DNA of 64,000 nucleotides, from assembly GCF_006569185.2 (NCBI RefSeq), contig NZ_VIGC02000029.1, positions 1 through 64,000 on the forward strand. The letters are read 5' to 3'. The stretch's first letter is position 1; each line of letters begins with the position of its first letter. Below the pieces are notes generated by a model that searched no databases, was not told the origin of the DNA, and was given only the letters and a program-made list of their open reading frames with translations. The position numbers were made by a program, and so were the translations under genes. The stretch comes from Litorilinea aerophila. GTDB taxonomy: Bacteria; Chloroflexota; Anaerolineae; Caldilineales; Caldilineaceae. Shown here piece after piece: positions 45,639-55,536 of the stretch.

Positions 45639-48600
45639 ATGAAACATCCACGTTGGCGCCGGCTGCTTCTGCCGCTCTGGGGGGCAGCGCTGGCCGCGGC
45701 GCTCTTCTTCAGCCTGAACGGCCCCCCTGCCAGCGGACAGGGGCCGGACTTCCCCGCCGCCGACCCGGACACGGCGGCTCTTCTGGAACGCCTACAAGCC
45801 CAGGGCAGCCTGCGGCTCATCGTCATGCTGGACGTGCCCTGGCGGCTGGAAGCGCTCCAGCAGGTGGGCGCGGCCGATGCCCAGGCCGCAGCGGTGGCCC
45901 AGGCCCAGCAGGGAGTGCTGGCGTCCCTGCCCGCCGACGGCATCGCCAATCCCATCGCCGACCCAACCTTCCCCGATCTCTCCCTGGAGGTCACCTCGCC
46001 GGAGGCACTGGCCGCGCTGCTGGCGGATCCCCGGGTGCGGCGGGTCTACCCGGCCCTGGAGGTGCCACCGCTTCTATACGAGAGCGTTCCCCTGATCCGT
46101 GGCCACTTTGCCCACACCCTCTTCTACCGGGGCAACGGCCAGGCCGTGGTGGTGATGGACACAGGGGTGGACCGTTTTCACCCGGCCCTGTCGGGGAAGG
46201 TGGTGGCAGGGGCCTGTTTCTCCACGCCTGGCGGCGGGGCGACCTCCCTCTGTCCGGGCGGCGCGTCCAGCAGCACCACCCTGGCCTCGGGGCAGTCCTG
46301 CGCCAGCAGCATCTCCGGCTGTGACCACGGTACCCACGTGGCCGGCATCGTGGCCGGCGTGGCCCCGGAGGCGGACCTGATCTCCATCCAGGTCTTCCGT
46401 CGCGCCACCGACAGCGGCACCAATACCCCCTGCGCCAATGCCAACCGCACCAGTCCCTGCACCCTCTCTTCGGCTGCGGACATCGATGCGGCTCTGGCCT
46501 ACGTCTACAACACCCTGCGCGGCCAGCACAACATCGCCGCCATCAACATGAGTTTGGGGGGCGGCAAGTACACGGCCCTCTGTGACCAGTTTGAATCCAC
46601 CAAGCTCCGCATCGACGCCCTCACCGCGGCAGGCATCGCCGTGGTGGTGGCCACAGGCAATAGCGGCTTCACCGATGCCATGGGCTGGCCCGCCTGCCAC
46701 AGCTCCACCGTCAAGGTCAGCGCCACCGACAAGTCCGACCGGGTGGCCAGCTTTGCCAACGTGGCCCCCTTCATGGACGTCTTTGCGCCGGGCGTCAGCA
46801 TCTACGCACCGGTGCTCGCCAACCAGTACCAGTTCAAGAGCGGCACCAGCATGGCCGCCCCCCACGTCGCCGGTGCCTTCGCGGTCATGGCCGAGGCCCT
46901 GGCTTCGGGATCCAACCCGCCCGGCGGCGCCGCCAAGGTCTTCCGCATCCGCACCCTGCTGCGGGACACGGGCATCCCGGTGAACGACAACCGCAGCGGT
47001 GGCTCGACGACCAAACCCCGCATCGACCTCTACGCCGCCCTCTGTGGGGAGATCACTTGTGACAGCGACGACTATCCCACCCTTTTCATCGGCCAGACCC
47101 GCTCTGCCGCCATCAATCCTGGCTCGGATCGGGATTTCTTCTTCTACAACGGCCAGGCCGGCGATCGCCTCACCGTGGCCGTGGACCGCACCAGCGGCAG
47201 CATGGACCCCTACGTGGAGCTCTTCGACCCCGATGGCACCCGGGTCGCCGTGAACAACAACGGCGGCGACGGCCTCAATGCCTTCATCAACGGGTACATC
47301 CTCCAGCAGACAGGCCGCTACCTGATCCGGGTGCGCAGCGCCAACAACCTGGCAGGCAGCTACCAGATCCGCCTCTCCCAGGAGGTGGTCACCCTGAACC
47401 CGGCGCCCCACATCACCGTCATTTCGCCCAACAGGGCCTCGGCCAACCCCTTTGCCTCCGACTTCTGGGTGCGCATCGATGGCCGGAACTTCCTGCCCAC
47501 TTCCCGGGTCTACTGGAACGGTTCTCTCCGCTCCATGTTCTACAGCAGCAGCAATCGCATCTGGATCCGGGTGCGGGGCAGCGACATCAACTTCCCCGCG
47601 CCGCGCACGGCCTTCATCAGCGTGCAAAACCCAGGGCCCGGCGGCGGCTATTCCAACGTCTTTCCCTTCAGCGTCCAGTTCCCCTTCCTGGGCGAAAGCG
47701 AACTGCTGGCGCCGCCCCTGGAGAGCACCATCACCACCGGCGTCACCACTACCTTCGCCCTGCGCTGGACCGCGCCCGTCACGGCCACCACCTGGCGCAG
47801 CATGCAGAGCATGGACCTGATCCTGCGGGATCAGCAGGACAACGTGGCGGCCTGGGTGCGGGTGATCGAGCAGCCCGGCCCCAACAGCTTCTACACCCTG
47901 CTCAACGGCGCCCAGACGGGCCAGCCCGTGGGCGAAGGAGAGCCGGCGCCGGATGAACCCCAACGCCAGCAGGGGCTGCCCGGCGAAGACCGCCTGCTGG
48001 TCATCACCGACACGGTCACCCTGGTGCTGGCCGAAAGTGAGTTCTTCGGCTCGGGCCTCACCGCCATCATGACCCCGACCCTCGTCTTCGGCCCCAACGC
48101 AGTGGGCACCTACAACGTGGAATTCCGGGTGGACCGCAAGGTGGAAGACCCCGACCAGCTGGCGGAGGACGAGGACCTGGTGCAGGAAGACATCCTGGGG
48201 CGCATCACCATTGTGCCGGCCGACTGCCCGGCACCGGTGCGGGATGTCACCCTCTCCGGCCCGCAGGACGGTCTGGTGGGGGTGGACTATCTGTTCAGCG
48301 CCACGGTGGACCCGGGAGCGCCCACCCAGCCCATCACCTACACCTGGGCGCCGGAGCCCCTCTCTGGCCAGGGGACGCCCCAGGCCACCTATCGCTGGGA
48401 AGACGCCGGACTGCAGGTGGTGAGCGTGGGCGTGGAGAACTGCGTGGGGGTAGAGACCGGCGCGCCCAACTTCGCCGCTGCCGTCCATCCGGTGGGCACC
48501 TACGCCACCGTGGAGCCGAATTTGAGCATCACCAAGCGCGGCCCGGCCACCACCCTGGCCGGCGTCCCCCTCACCTACACCCTGACGGTGCGCAACGCCG

Positions 48601-49676
48601 GCGCCATGACGGCCACCAACGTCCTGGTCACCGACACCCTGCCCGCGGGCGCCGCTTACGTGTCCGGCGGCACCCTGACAGGCGACCAGGTGCGCTGGGA
48701 GCTGGCCGAACTATCCCCCTACGGCACCAGCGTCAGCCTGGTCTACACGGTGACGGCCAGCAGCCACCTGACCAACACCGCCTACGGGGCCAGCGCCGAC
48801 GGCGGGGTCAGCACCACCGGCGCCCAGACGGTGACCACCTACCGGGTGGATGCCCAGGCCCAGGCCTCGCCCACGGTCACCGCCACCCTCGTCTACACCG
48901 GCCCTTCGGCCCAGGCAGGCGCCGCCTCCATGCAGGCCAGCACCGTCCTCACCGTGCCCCCGGGCGCCGTCTTCGCCGAGACCATCCTGGCCTACAGCGA
49001 GAAGGATGAGCCGGGCTATCCCCTCCCCGAGGATCGCCACGGCGCCGGGCGGGCCTTCGAGCTGGCCTTCTACCAGGAAGACCAAGCCAAAACGGATCTG
49101 ACCCTGGCCGAAGCCATCTCCGTCTCCCTGGGGTACGATGCCGATACGGTTCCCGACCTGGCCGAGGCAGGGCTGCAGCTCTACCGCTGGGACGGCAGCG
49201 GGTGGAGCCAGGAGGGCATCACCTGTACGGTGAACCCGGCCCAGGGGCAGGTGGACTGCCACGTGGAGGCCGCGCAGATGGGCCGCTACGCGCTCTTCTA
49301 CCCGCGGCTGGCCGCGCTGACCGTAGCCGGGGGCGGTCAGTCCCAGAAGGGTGCGGCCGGCGCCACCGTCCGCTACACCCTCACCGTCACCAACACGGGC
49401 ACCGGTGCGGACAGCTTCGCCGTGGCCGTGAACGGCGCCTGGCCGGCGTCCCCATCGCCGTCGTCGGTCGGCCCCTTGAACGCCGGCGAGGCCGCCTCCT
49501 TCACCGTGGACGTCACCATCCCCGCCGATGCGGCCCCCGGCGCCTCGGACGTGACCGGCGTCACCGTCACCTCGGCATGGGATAGCACCGTCCGGGCGGA
49601 GGCCCAGTTGACCACCACGGTGGAAGCCCCGGCCCAGGAGGAATGGCGGGTCTACCTGCCCAACGTGCAGCGATAG
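45639..49676 (+). CDS. Secreted multidomain subtilisin-like serine protease (S8)
   Basis: A 1345-residue extracellular protease. It has a signal peptide (~1-33), then an inhibitor-like pro-region (~45-140). The S8 catalytic domain has Asp174 (VVVMDTGVDRFHP), His230 (CDHGTHVAGIVAG) and Ser404 (GTSMAAPHVAGAF). A pre-peptidase C-terminal-like domain follows (~465-575, SDRDFFFYNGQAGDRL, GRYLIRVRSAN), then an IPT-like domain (~585-690). A DUF11 repeat sits at ~960-1060 (LSITKRGPATTLAGVPLTYT, NVLVTDTLPAG). A late Ig-like domain resembles NEW3 (ATVRYTLTVTNTGTGADSF). It ends EEWRVYLPNVQR. AAAGGAGG precedes the ATG by 7 nt. All triad residues are intact. Confidence 0.93.
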   Translation: MKHPRWRRLLLPLWGAALAAALFFSLNGPPASGQGPDFPAADPDTAALLERLQAQGSLRLIVMLDVPWRLEALQQVGAADAQAAAVAQAQQGVLASLPADGIANPIADPTFPDLSLEVTSPEALAALLADPRVRRVYPALEVPPLLYESVPLIRGHFAHTLFYRGNGQAVVVMDTGVDRFHPALSGKVVAGACFSTPGGGATSLCPGGASSSTTLASGQSCASSISGCDHGTHVAGIVAGVAPEADLISIQVFRRATDSGTNTPCANANRTSPCTLSSAADIDAALAYVYNTLRGQHNIAAINMSLGGGKYTALCDQFESTKLRIDALTAAGIAVVVATGNSGFTDAMGWPACHSSTVKVSATDKSDRVASFANVAPFMDVFAPGVSIYAPVLANQYQFKSGTSMAAPHVAGAFAVMAEALASGSNPPGGAAKVFRIRTLLRDTGIPVNDNRSGGSTTKPRIDLYAALCGEITCDSDDYPTLFIGQTRSAAINPGSDRDFFFYNGQAGDRLTVAVDRTSGSMDPYVELFDPDGTRVAVNNNGGDGLNAFINGYILQQTGRYLIRVRSANNLAGSYQIRLSQEVVTLNPAPHITVISPNRASANPFASDFWVRIDGRNFLPTSRVYWNGSLRSMFYSSSNRIWIRVRGSDINFPAPRTAFISVQNPGPGGGYSNVFPFSVQFPFLGESELLAPPLESTITTGVTTTFALRWTAPVTATTWRSMQSMDLILRDQQDNVAAWVRVIEQPGPNSFYTLLNGAQTGQPVGEGEPAPDEPQRQQGLPGEDRLLVITDTVTLVLAESEFFGSGLTAIMTPTLVFGPNAVGTYNVEFRVDRKVEDPDQLAEDEDLVQEDILGRITIVPADCPAPVRDVTLSGPQDGLVGVDYLFSATVDPGAPTQPITYTWAPEPLSGQGTPQATYRWEDAGLQVVSVGVENCVGVETGAPNFAAAVHPVGTYATVEPNLSITKRGPATTLAGVPLTYTLTVRNAGAMTATNVLVTDTLPAGAAYVSGGTLTGDQVRWELAELSPYGTSVSLVYTVTASSHLTNTAYGASADGGVSTTGAQTVTTYRVDAQAQASPTVTATLVYTGPSAQAGAASMQASTVLTVPPGAVFAETILAYSEKDEPGYPLPEDRHGAGRAFELAFYQEDQAKTDLTLAEAISVSLGYDADTVPDLAEAGLQLYRWDGSGWSQEGITCTVNPAQGQVDCHVEAAQMGRYALFYPRLAALTVAGGGQSQKGAAGATVRYTLTVTNTGTGADSFAVAVNGAWPASPSPSSVGPLNAGEAASFTVDVTIPADAAPGASDVTGVTVTSAWDSTVRAEAQLTTTVEAPAQEEWRVYLPNVQR

Positions 49677-49858
49677 GATATCCACTCGCCCATACATCCC
49701 AGACGGCCACTGCCAGCGTTATGCCAGTAGAGTCTGGCATAAATGCCAGGGCGGGAATCCGGCCGCTTTCCCCCCAGGCGCGGCTGCCGGTGGATTTCCG
49801 CCAGGATTGACCGATGGAGAATCGCGCTTCAATGTTCAAGGCTGGAAGGAGGATACCC

Positions 49859-50443
49859 ATGCAGCAACCATCATCGGCCCGGATCCGCTGGCGCGCTGTC
49901 GGCATTCTGGTTGGGTGCGCGATCCTGGCGGCCTGGCTCTTCACCCCCCTGGCCCAGGCTGCCGGGGATGTCGCCATGCGCTTTGTCCTGGCCTCGGGCG
50001 GGGGCGTCCAGGGGGCATCAGTGCGCCTGCACAGCGTCATCGGCGCGACCCTGCCCGGCGTGGCCACCAACGGCAGCGTGGCCCTGAGCAACGGCTTTCT
50101 GCTGCCCCCCAGCCAGGCCCCGGCCGCGGAGATCACCGTCCGGGTGGGGGACAACTTCTTTGAACCCGCCCTCATCACCGTGAACGTGGGCGATACGGTC
50201 ACCTGGGTCCGGGAGAGTGGCATCCACAGCGTCACCGCCGACGACGGCAGTTTCGAACAACCCCTGGGCGGCAACTGGAGCACCTTCAGCCACACCTTCA
50301 CCCAGGCCGGCACCTTCCGCTACTACTGTGAGGCCCACGGCGGACCCAACGGTGTGGGGATGGCCGGCACGGTGATTGTGCAGGGGGATGAGCCGCCGCC
50401 AGGACCGGATCATGTCATCTATCTCCCGGTGGTACACCGATGA
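49859..50443 (+). CDS. Secreted cupredoxin (type 1 copper) protein
   Basis: A 194-residue exported protein with a signal peptide (VGILVGCAILAAWLFTPLAQ, then AAG). A ~55-residue spacer follows (FVLASGGGVQGASVRLHSVI). Residues ~95-175 form a plastocyanin-like fold, VGDNFFEPALITVNVGDTVT, with copper ligands GIHSVTADDG (His), FRYYCEAHGG (Cys, His) and GVGMAGTVIV (Met), the classical His-Cys-His-Met set. It ends VIYLPVVHR. The ATG at 49859 has GGAAGGAGG upstream; the longer frame from 49814 is not supported. The 182-nt gap before it holds no gene. Likely an extracellular electron carrier. Confidence 0.88.
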   Translation: MQQPSSARIRWRAVGILVGCAILAAWLFTPLAQAAGDVAMRFVLASGGGVQGASVRLHSVIGATLPGVATNGSVALSNGFLLPPSQAPAAEITVRVGDNFFEPALITVNVGDTVTWVRESGIHSVTADDGSFEQPLGGNWSTFSHTFTQAGTFRYYCEAHGGPNGVGMAGTVIVQGDEPPPGPDHVIYLPVVHR

Positions 50444-50499
50444 TATAACCGATGGCGCAGTTGTGTGAGAGCGCAGTTGTCTGAGAAAGGAGCACATCC

Positions 50500-52890
50500 G
50501 TGAAGCACGCCTCTATTGGGAGCCTGGCCCTGAGCCTTCTGCTGGCCGTGCTGGCCCTGGCAAGTCTGGGATCCGCCCAGGCCGCGCCTGCTACCTTGAA
50601 CAGTCCCCCGTCCCTGGTAAACTTCCAGGGCCTGCTCACCGATGGCAGCGGCGCCCCGCTGGCCGGCCCCGTGAATCTTACCTTCGCCCTCTACGATACC
50701 CAGTCCGGTGGCAACAAGCTCTGGGAAGAGACCCACACCGGCGTCCCCCTGGACGGCGGCTACTTCCACGTGATGCTGGGCGGCATGTCGCCCTTGACCG
50801 CCGGGATGCTGGACGGCCCAGAGCGTTGGATGCAGGTGGCCGTGAACGGCGGCTCGCCCCTACCCCGACAGCGGCTGGCCAGCGTCCCCTATGCCATCCT
50901 GGCCCAAGAAGCAGTCACAGCCGCCTCTGCCACATCCGCGCCCTGGAGCGGGCTGACCGGCGTGCCGGCCGGGCTGGACGACGGCGACAACGACACCACC
51001 TACAGTGCGGGCCTGGGCCTGAACCTGGACGGCACCCAGTTCAGCGTGGCCGAGCCCTACCGTCTGCCTCAGGAGTGCACCAACGGCCAGGTCGCCGAGT
51101 GGAACGGCTCTGCCTGGGCCTGCGGCACCGACGACGTGGGCAGCGGTGGGGGCGGTGGGGGTGGCGGCGACATCACCGGTGTGGCGGCCGGCCCGGGCCT
51201 CACCGGCGGCGGCACCAGCGGCGATGTCACCCTGAGCGTGGACTTCGCCGGAACGGGCAGCGCCAACACCGTGGCCCGCAGCGACCATAACCACGACGAC
51301 CGCTACTACACCGAGACCGAGTTGCAGACCTCCGGCAGCGCGCAAGTGCACTGGGGCAACCTGAGCAACGTGCCGGCCGGCTTTGCCGACGGGACCGACG
51401 ATGTGGGCCTGACCAGCGTCACCTGGGCGGACATCCAGAATCGCCCGGCCGGGCTGGACGACGGCGACGACGACACCACCTACAGCGCCGGCACAGGGTT
51501 GAGCCTGAGCGGAACCCAGTTCAGCCTGGACACCGGCTTCACCGACAACCGCTACTGGCGGCTGGAAGGCAACGCCGGCACCGATCCGGCCAGCCACTTC
51601 CTGGGCACCACCGACAACGTGACCCTGACCCTGGCGGTGAACGGCACAGCCGCCCTGCGCCTGGCGCCCACGACCGGCACGCTGAATATCATCGGCGGCT
51701 ACAGCGGCAACAGCGTCGCCGCCGGAGTGGTAGGAGCCACCATCGGCGGGGGTGGAAAGGGAAACGGCGAAGAAAATCAGGTGATCAGCACCTTTGGCAC
51801 CGTGGGCGGGGGCTTTGACAACGTAGCCGGTGACCCCAATAGCTTGAGCAACTGTTGTGCCACCATCGGCGGCGGCGCCAACAACACCGCCAGCGAGCGC
51901 AGCACCACCGTGGCGGGCGGCACCGGCAACACGGCTTCTGGGAGGCGGGCGACGGTGGGCGGCGGCCGCAATAACACCGCCAGTGGCAACCACGCCACGG
52001 TCAGCGGCGGTGACGGCAACACGGCCGGCGGCGCCGGCGCGGTGGTGGGCGGTGGCGGTGTGGCCCTCGATGTGTCTGATAACGAAATCACCGAACCCAA
52101 CCAGGCGTTGGGTGTGGCAACCACCATCGGCGGCGGCGCGGGCAACCTTATTATCGCCGAGGCGACCTACGGGGTTATCAGTGGCGGCTACCAGAACGTC
52201 ATCACAGCGACAGCCGAGTACGCAACGGTGGCCGGCGGGTGGGACAACACCGCCGGGGAAAGTCTGGCGACGGTCAGCGGGGGATCGGGCAATGAGGCAA
52301 ACAGCTTCTGGGCCACGGTAGGCGGCGGCCAGGACAACATCGCCGACGGCAACCGCTCTACCATCGGCGGTGGCGCCGGCAACACCACCACATCGGACGC
52401 CTATGGCAGCACCATTCCGGGCGGCGTCTTCGCCAACGCCTCCCACTACGGCGAGATGGCCTACGCCAGCGGCCGCTTTGCGGCCAACGGCGACGCCCAG
52501 ACCTCGGTCTACGTCCTGCGCCAGACGACCAGCGGGACCACGCCTGAGGAACTCTTCCTGAACGGCTACGAGGGAACGGCCGACTCGCTGAAAGAGCGCA
52601 TCACCCTTGCCTCCAACCGGGCCGTTGCCTTCGACATACTGGTGGTAGGGCGCAGCTCTAGCGGGGAGTCGGCCGGCTATCGCATCGTGGGGCTGATCGA
52701 GAACTCGTCCGGGAACACGGCCTTCATCGGCACGCCCACCACCACGGTGCTGGGCGAAGACGATGCCAGTTGGGACGTGACGGTACTCGCCGACAACACC
52801 AACGACGCGCTGGCGATCCAGGTCACCGGCGGGAGTGGCGATGAGGTTCGCTGGGTGGCCACGGTGCGTACGGCAGAGGTGAACTGGTGA
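50500..52890 (+). CDS. Secreted YadA-head-like repeat protein
   Basis: A 796-residue exported protein with a signal peptide (~1-28, LALSLLLAVLALASLGSAQA). The N-terminal ~110 residues form a recurrent domain: PSLVNFQGLLTDGSGAPLAG, then WEETHTGVPLDGGYFHVMLG. Two similar modules follow (VPAGLDDGDNDTTYSAG and RPAGLDDGDDDTTYSAG). Residues ~400-640 are a left-handed-roll type repeat with GGG-x-N-x-A blocks every ~14-16 residues, e.g. ATVGGGRNNTASGNHATVSG, as in YadA/trimeric adhesin heads. A compact C-terminal domain follows. There is no coiled-coil stalk or beta-barrel anchor. The start is GTG, with AAAGGAG upstream. Probably a surface or fibre-like adhesin released or bound by other means. Confidence 0.75.
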   Translation: MKHASIGSLALSLLLAVLALASLGSAQAAPATLNSPPSLVNFQGLLTDGSGAPLAGPVNLTFALYDTQSGGNKLWEETHTGVPLDGGYFHVMLGGMSPLTAGMLDGPERWMQVAVNGGSPLPRQRLASVPYAILAQEAVTAASATSAPWSGLTGVPAGLDDGDNDTTYSAGLGLNLDGTQFSVAEPYRLPQECTNGQVAEWNGSAWACGTDDVGSGGGGGGGGDITGVAAGPGLTGGGTSGDVTLSVDFAGTGSANTVARSDHNHDDRYYTETELQTSGSAQVHWGNLSNVPAGFADGTDDVGLTSVTWADIQNRPAGLDDGDDDTTYSAGTGLSLSGTQFSLDTGFTDNRYWRLEGNAGTDPASHFLGTTDNVTLTLAVNGTAALRLAPTTGTLNIIGGYSGNSVAAGVVGATIGGGGKGNGEENQVISTFGTVGGGFDNVAGDPNSLSNCCATIGGGANNTASERSTTVAGGTGNTASGRRATVGGGRNNTASGNHATVSGGDGNTAGGAGAVVGGGGVALDVSDNEITEPNQALGVATTIGGGAGNLIIAEATYGVISGGYQNVITATAEYATVAGGWDNTAGESLATVSGGSGNEANSFWATVGGGQDNIADGNRSTIGGGAGNTTTSDAYGSTIPGGVFANASHYGEMAYASGRFAANGDAQTSVYVLRQTTSGTTPEELFLNGYEGTADSLKERITLASNRAVAFDILVVGRSSSGESAGYRIVGLIENSSGNTAFIGTPTTTVLGEDDASWDVTVLADNTNDALAIQVTGGSGDEVRWVATVRTAEVNW

Positions 52891-53179
52891 GGTGGTGACC
52901 CAACCAGGTGGATCCTGCCACAGATGGACACAGATCCGACATGGCTCTCGCTGTGGGACCTGGGTCATCTGTGACTCCCCTGCAAAAAGGGCATTTTTAA
53001 ACGCAAAGGTGCAAAGGCGCAAAGGCGCAAAGAAACGCAAGAGGGAATCGCCCGAATCAGCGTTCATCGGCGTGGGTCAGCGTCCTCATTTGACCTTTTT
53101 GCAGCAGAGCCATCGGTGAATGTCAAACGTGCAGCGGTCGCCAGGCCAACACGACCTGACGACCGCTGCCCAGGCGGGC
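52891..53179. other. Intergenic region with GCAAAGGC microsatellite
   Basis: 289 nt between the convergent adhesin and acoC genes. 53001-53041 is a short tandem run of the octamer family GCAAAGGC (about four units). The remainder holds no gene and no clear terminator hairpin with a T-run. Confidence 0.7.
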
Positions 53180-54520
53180 TCAGGAGGGGCCCACCAGAGA
53201 ATCCGGATCGCCCAACAGCTGACAGACCCGCTGCAGAAAGGCGGCAGCGGGTGCCCCGTCGATCAGGCGATGGTCCACCGTCAGGCTCAGGGTCATCATC
53301 TGACGCCAGAGGATGCCGGTTTCCCCCCGCACAAGCTGTTCGTAGATGCGGCCCACGCCCAGGATGGCGGATTCAGGCGGGTTGAGGATGGGCGTAAAGG
53401 CATCGATGCCATACATCCCCAGGTTGGTCACGGTGAGGACACCGCCTGCCATCTCGGCTTCCGACAGCCGACCGCTGCGGGCCAGCCCGGTCAGGCGCTT
53501 GATCTCAGCGCTCAACGCCGCCAGGGAAAGCCGATCGGCATCCCGCACCACCGGCACCACCAGACCATCCTCCAGGGCCACGGCCACCCCCACGTGGATC
53601 CCCGGCAGATACTCCAGGGCATCATCTGCCCAGCGCACCCGGATGTGGGGATGCTGAACCAGGGCCAGGGCCACCGCCCGGACCAGCAGGTCCGTATAGG
53701 TGACGCCGCCGTAGGTGGCATCCGACGTGGCTTTCCACTGCTCTCGCATCTGGACCAGGTCGGTGACGTCGGCCTGGGCAGTCATGGTCAACTGGGCCGT
53801 GTTGTGGAGGCTCTCCATCATGCGTCGAGCGATGGCCCGACGCATGGGGCTCAGCGGCCGGCGCTCCACCCCCACGGCTTCCCCAGTCCCTTCCTCAGAT
53901 GGAGCCGTGGCACGCTGCTCGAGGACGGCCCGCACGTCCTGCTCCACAATGCGCCCGCCCGGGCCTGTGCCCTGGATGGTGGCCAGGTCGATGCCATGCT
54001 CCCGGGCTATCCGCTTGGCGATGGGGGTGGCACGCACTTCCACGGCAGGGGCTGCGGGGGAGGGCGCCTGCGCCTGTTGTGCGGCCCGGCGCACATCCTC
54101 CTCGGTGATGCGCCGTCCATTGGCCGGCGTCACCTGGGCCAGGTTGACACCCAGCTCCCGGGCCAGGCGGCGGGCCGCCGGCGAAGCCGGGTAGGTGGAC
54201 GTGGCCCCGGCCTGGGGTGCCTCCCCGGCCGGGGTGGCTTCGGCGGCGGGGGTCGCGGGCTCGGCGGCCTCCTCCGTTTCATCGGGCAGCAGGAGCAAGG
54301 CCAGGGTCTGCCCCTCTTTGATCACTGCATCCCGGGGGGCCAGGATGCGGTGGAGGCGGCCATCCACCGGCGCCTCCACCTCTGTGCTCACCTTGTCGAA
54401 TTGAACCTCCAACAGGGGCTCGCCGGCGCGCACGGTTGCGCCTTCCCGCTTGAACCAGGCCACCACGATCCCTTCTTCGGCGCTGCTGCCCATGGGCGGT
54501 AGCGTGAGTTCGTAGGGCAT
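53180..54520 (-). CDS. acoC: Dihydrolipoamide acyltransferase (E2) of an acetoin/pyruvate dehydrogenase complex
   Basis: A 446-residue E2 component that transfers the acetyl group from lipoamide to CoA. The lipoyl domain (~1-80) has Lys43 in FDKVSTEVEAP. After an Ala/Glu/Pro linker there are two peripheral-subunit-binding domains (SPAARRLARELGVNLAQVTP and TPIAKRIAREHGIDLATIQG), where one is usual. The catalytic domain ends with DHRLIDGAPAAAF, active-site His417. The ATG at 54520 is chosen (GGAG 8 nt upstream); the GTG at 54529 overlaps the acoB stop. It is last of four genes; no E3 dihydrolipoamide dehydrogenase lies in the window. Confidence 0.9.
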   Translation of the reverse strand: MPYELTLPPMGSSAEEGIVVAWFKREGATVRAGEPLLEVQFDKVSTEVEAPVDGRLHRILAPRDAVIKEGQTLALLLLPDETEEAAEPATPAAEATPAGEAPQAGATSTYPASPAARRLARELGVNLAQVTPANGRRITEEDVRRAAQQAQAPSPAAPAVEVRATPIAKRIAREHGIDLATIQGTGPGGRIVEQDVRAVLEQRATAPSEEGTGEAVGVERRPLSPMRRAIARRMMESLHNTAQLTMTAQADVTDLVQMREQWKATSDATYGGVTYTDLLVRAVALALVQHPHIRVRWADDALEYLPGIHVGVAVALEDGLVVPVVRDADRLSLAALSAEIKRLTGLARSGRLSEAEMAGGVLTVTNLGMYGIDAFTPILNPPESAILGVGRIYEQLVRGETGILWRQMMTLSLTVDHRLIDGAPAAAFLQRVCQLLGDPDSLVGPS

Positions 54521-54525
54521 GCCAT

Positions 54526-55536
54526 TCACTCCATCATCGACCGGACGGTGGCCGCGATCCGCTCTGCGCTGGGCAGCACGAACTGTTCCAGCGGCCGGCT
54601 ATAGGGGATGGGCACGTCGGGCACGGCCAGGCGACGGATGGGCGCGTCCAGGTAGTCCAGCGCCTCCTCGGCCACGATGGCGGCGATCTCCCCGGTCATG
54701 CCAAAGCTGTGGTAGTCCTCATCCACCACCAGGAGGCGATGGGTCTTCTTAACCGAATTGACCACCGTTTCCTTGTCCAGGGGCACCAGGGTCCGCAGGT
54801 CGATGACCTCGGCCTCGATGCCCTCCTTGGCCAGCTCGTCGGCGGCGTCCAGGGCCCGGTGGACCATCATGGCCAGGCTGACGATGGTCACATCGTTGCC
54901 GGGACGCTTGATGTCGGCCTGGCCGAAGGGGATGGTGTAGGGCTCTTCGGGCACGGGCGTCACCGAGCGGGGGTGATACTTCATCCAGCCCAGGCCCATC
55001 AGCCCCTTGTGGAAGAAATACATCACCGGGTTGTCGTCCCGGATGGCCGAAATCATGAGCCCCTTGGCGTCGTAGGCAGTGGAGGGAACCACCACCTTGA
55101 GGCCGGGCACGTGGGCGAAGATGCTGTAGAGGCACTGGGAGTGCTGGGCGGCGTCGTTGTAGCCGCCGCCGATGGCCGTGGTCAACACCACCGGGTAATG
55201 GGCATGTCCGCCGGACATGTAGGTGTTCTTGGCCAGGTGATTGTAGATCTGGTCCATGCAGACGCCGAAGAAGTCCACGAACATCAGCTCCACAATGGGC
55301 CGCATCCCCTCGGCGGCCGCGCCCGTGGCCGCGCCGATGAAGGCGGTCTCCGAGATGGGGGTGTCCATGACCCGTTCGCCGCCATATTTTTCATATAGCC
55401 CCTGGGTGGCGCCGAAGATGCCGCCGTAGATGCCCACATCTTCGCCCATGACGAAGACACGCTCATCGCGCTCCATTTCTTGATCGATGGCTTCGGCAAT
55501 GGCCTTGGCCATGGTGAGTTCTCGTTCGGTTGCCAT
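54526..55536 (-). CDS. acoB: Acetoin/pyruvate dehydrogenase E1 component, beta subunit
   Basis: A 336-residue transketolase-like subunit that completes the ThDP site with the alpha subunit and binds E2. Conserved segments: VFVMGEDVGIYGGIFGAT (Glu that activates ThDP), RVMDTPISETAFIGAATGAA, VPSTAYDAKGLMISAIRDDN, IDLRTLVPLDKETVVNSVKK and VDEDYHSFGMTGEIAA. Length is normal. It lies between acoA (107 nt upstream) and acoC (6 nt between the acoB stop and the E2 ATG), giving the typical A-B-C order. Pyruvate or branched-chain 2-oxoacids are alternative substrates; the neighbouring acoX favours acetoin. Confidence 0.92.
   Translation of the reverse strand: MATERELTMAKAIAEAIDQEMERDERVFVMGEDVGIYGGIFGATQGLYEKYGGERVMDTPISETAFIGAATGAAAEGMRPIVELMFVDFFGVCMDQIYNHLAKNTYMSGGHAHYPVVLTTAIGGGYNDAAQHSQCLYSIFAHVPGLKVVVPSTAYDAKGLMISAIRDDNPVMYFFHKGLMGLGWMKYHPRSVTPVPEEPYTIPFGQADIKRPGNDVTIVSLAMMVHRALDAADELAKEGIEAEVIDLRTLVPLDKETVVNSVKKTHRLLVVDEDYHSFGMTGEIAAIVAEEALDYLDAPIRRLAVPDVPIPYSRPLEQFVLPSAERIAATVRSMME

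Noticed and set aside
46074-48488. 804-residue minus-strand open frame opposite the subtilase
   Set aside because: Shadow frame caused by strong third-position GC bias; the sense frame carries all catalytic motifs.
52891-53179. Short open frames in the gap after the adhesin gene
   Set aside because: They overlap the GCAAAGGC microsatellite and lack ribosome sites or homology.
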